Positions 11,444 through 12,301 of a stretch of DNA of 12,301 nucleotides are shown here, in pieces. The notes beneath the pieces were generated by a model, which was not told the DNA's origin, did not search any database, and saw only the letters and a list, made by a program, of their open reading frames with translations. The number at the start of each line of letters is the position of its first letter. Positions within the stretch are counted from its first letter, which is position 1. The position numbers and the translations under genes were made by a program. The stretch is taken from assembly GCA_964551295.1 (NCBI GenBank), contig CAZKDJ010000124.1, forward strand, positions 1 to 12,301. Direction: 5' to 3'. The DNA is from JAFGED01 sp964551295 (GTDB lineage: Bacteria > Chloroflexota > Anaerolineae > B4-G1).

Positions 11444-12301
11444 CTACTCAAGCAGCGACCTGAGGGCCGCGAGCAGCAACAGCACGTTCTCGCGCCGGGA
11501 TGAATACCCCATCAGCCCGATGCGCCAGGCACGGCCCTTGTATGCCCCCAACCCCCCGGCGATCTCGACGTTGTACTCGCTCAAAAGCTGCTGCCGGATC
11601 GCCGCCTCGTTCACGCCCTCGGGCACCCACACCATCTTCAGCGAGGGCAGGCGGTGATCGAGCGGCACGCACGGCTCCAGCCCCAGTTCCTGCAACCCGG
11701 CCCACAGCAGCTCGGCGCTGGCGCGGTGGCGCTGGAAGCGCGCCTCCAATTCCTCCTCGACCACCAGCCGCAGTGCCTCCCGCAGCGCATAGTTCATGCT
11801 GATCGGCGCAGTGTGGTGATAGGTGCGCTCGCTGCCCCAGTATTTCTCGACCATCGTCAGGTCGAGGTACCAGTTGGCGACCTCGGTCCCACGCCCGTGG
11901 AGCACCTCGCGCGCGCGGATTGACGGTCAGCGGGCCCAGCCCCGGTGGGCAACTGAGGCACTTTTGCGTGCCGCTGTAGGCCACGTCCACCCCCCAGGCG
12001 TCGACCGCCACCTCCACGCCGCCCAGGCTGGTGACGCAGTCCATCACCAACAGGCCGCCGTGGCGATGGACGACCTCGGCGATGCCCACCATCGGCTGGA
12101 GCGCGCCGGTGGAGGTCTCGGCATGTACCAGGGCGACGAGCTTGGCCGGCTTTTGCGCCAGCGCGGCCTCGAAATCCTCCGGGGCGAACACGTCGCCCCA
12201 CTCCCGCTCCACGCGGCGCACCTCGGCCCCGTAGCGGCTCGCCATGTCGCACAGCCGCTCGCCGAAATAGCCGTTCACGCCGATCAGCACCGAGTCGCCC
12301 G
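11444..12301 (-). pseudogene. Class V aminotransferase (serine-pyruvate/alanine-glyoxylate type), frameshifted, 5' end outside window
   Basis: This PLP-dependent class V aminotransferase probably transfers an amino group between alanine, serine or ureidoglycine and glyoxylate or pyruvate. The 5' part reads in one frame from the window edge to about 11917: VLIGVNGYFGERL, then HAETSTGALQP, MDCVTSLGGVEV and SGTQKCLSCPPG, whose lysine (codon 11961-11963) is the PLP-binding residue. The 3' part reads in another frame (about 11911 to the stop at 11444): EVLHGRGTEVANWYLDL, YHHTAPISMNYALREAL, and the C-terminal domain to LRSLLE. The frames join in a CGCGCGCGCG tract (11908-11917); restoring one CG unit would give the continuous PRAREVL. 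It may be a true mutation, a slippage-prone site or a sequencing error. About 80-100 N-terminal residues lie beyond the window. A terminator follows. Confidence 0.85.

Overview
The window reads like a chromosomal segment of a GC-rich bacterium, most probably a Chloroflexota (Anaerolineae/Caldilineae-like) member. This is inferred from three things: the style of the secreted proteins (a TFTYQGRL-type N-terminal domain, and a small secreted protein ending in an IFLPLALR-like tail), a pair of GerW-like membrane proteins, and a giant DHH-CBS-nucleotidyltransferase fusion. No rRNA or tRNA is visible to fix the taxon. Most genes lie on the minus strand, have good Shine-Dalgarno sites and often sit behind clear TATAAT-type promoters.

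Left part (1-2357, plus strand): after a hairpin-rich leader comes a two-gene surface or secreted-protein operon. The first protein has ten ~15-residue YadA-head-like repeats, an S74 intramolecular chaperone domain, a coiled coil and a C-terminal membrane segment. The second is a 98-residue secreted protein whose start overlaps the first gene's stop (ATGA). A 524-base gap follows (2358-2881). It holds a 120-bp MITE-like element with 14-bp terminal inverted repeats and a 9-bp target duplication. It also holds an orphan promoter, a predicted three-hairpin RNA and a strong terminator, which together make a candidate uncharacterised small RNA at about 2730-2838.

Middle part (2882-9436, minus strand): in order of transcription this is azlC-azlD (branched-chain amino acid export); then an 875-residue DHH/DHHA1 + 2 CBS + CCA/poly(A) polymerase-type fusion coupled to a short GerW-like membrane protein; then a GerW (YtfJ) family protein; then lgt (prolipoprotein diacylglyceryl transferase), followed by an intrinsic terminator; then a COG1579 coiled-coil zinc-ribbon protein. 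These are housekeeping functions: tRNA 3'-end and short-RNA turnover, lipoprotein maturation and envelope.

Right part: a compositionally distinct, lower-GC type II restriction-modification cassette (9677-11300, plus strand) encodes a beta-class SPPY DNA methyltransferase and a BglII/BstYI-family endonuclease. The endonuclease matches my recollection of BstYI in length and in catalytic and specificity residue numbering, so R^GATCY is the predicted target. Its own promoter and a palindrome at the predicted transcription start suggest autonomous, perhaps autoregulated, expression. The window ends in a class V aminotransferase on the minus strand, cut by the window edge and broken by a frameshift in a CG dinucleotide tract.

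The most novel-looking items are the candidate small RNA with its operator-like repeats, the MITE, the BstYI-like cassette and the GerW-like pair beside the RNA-processing fusion.
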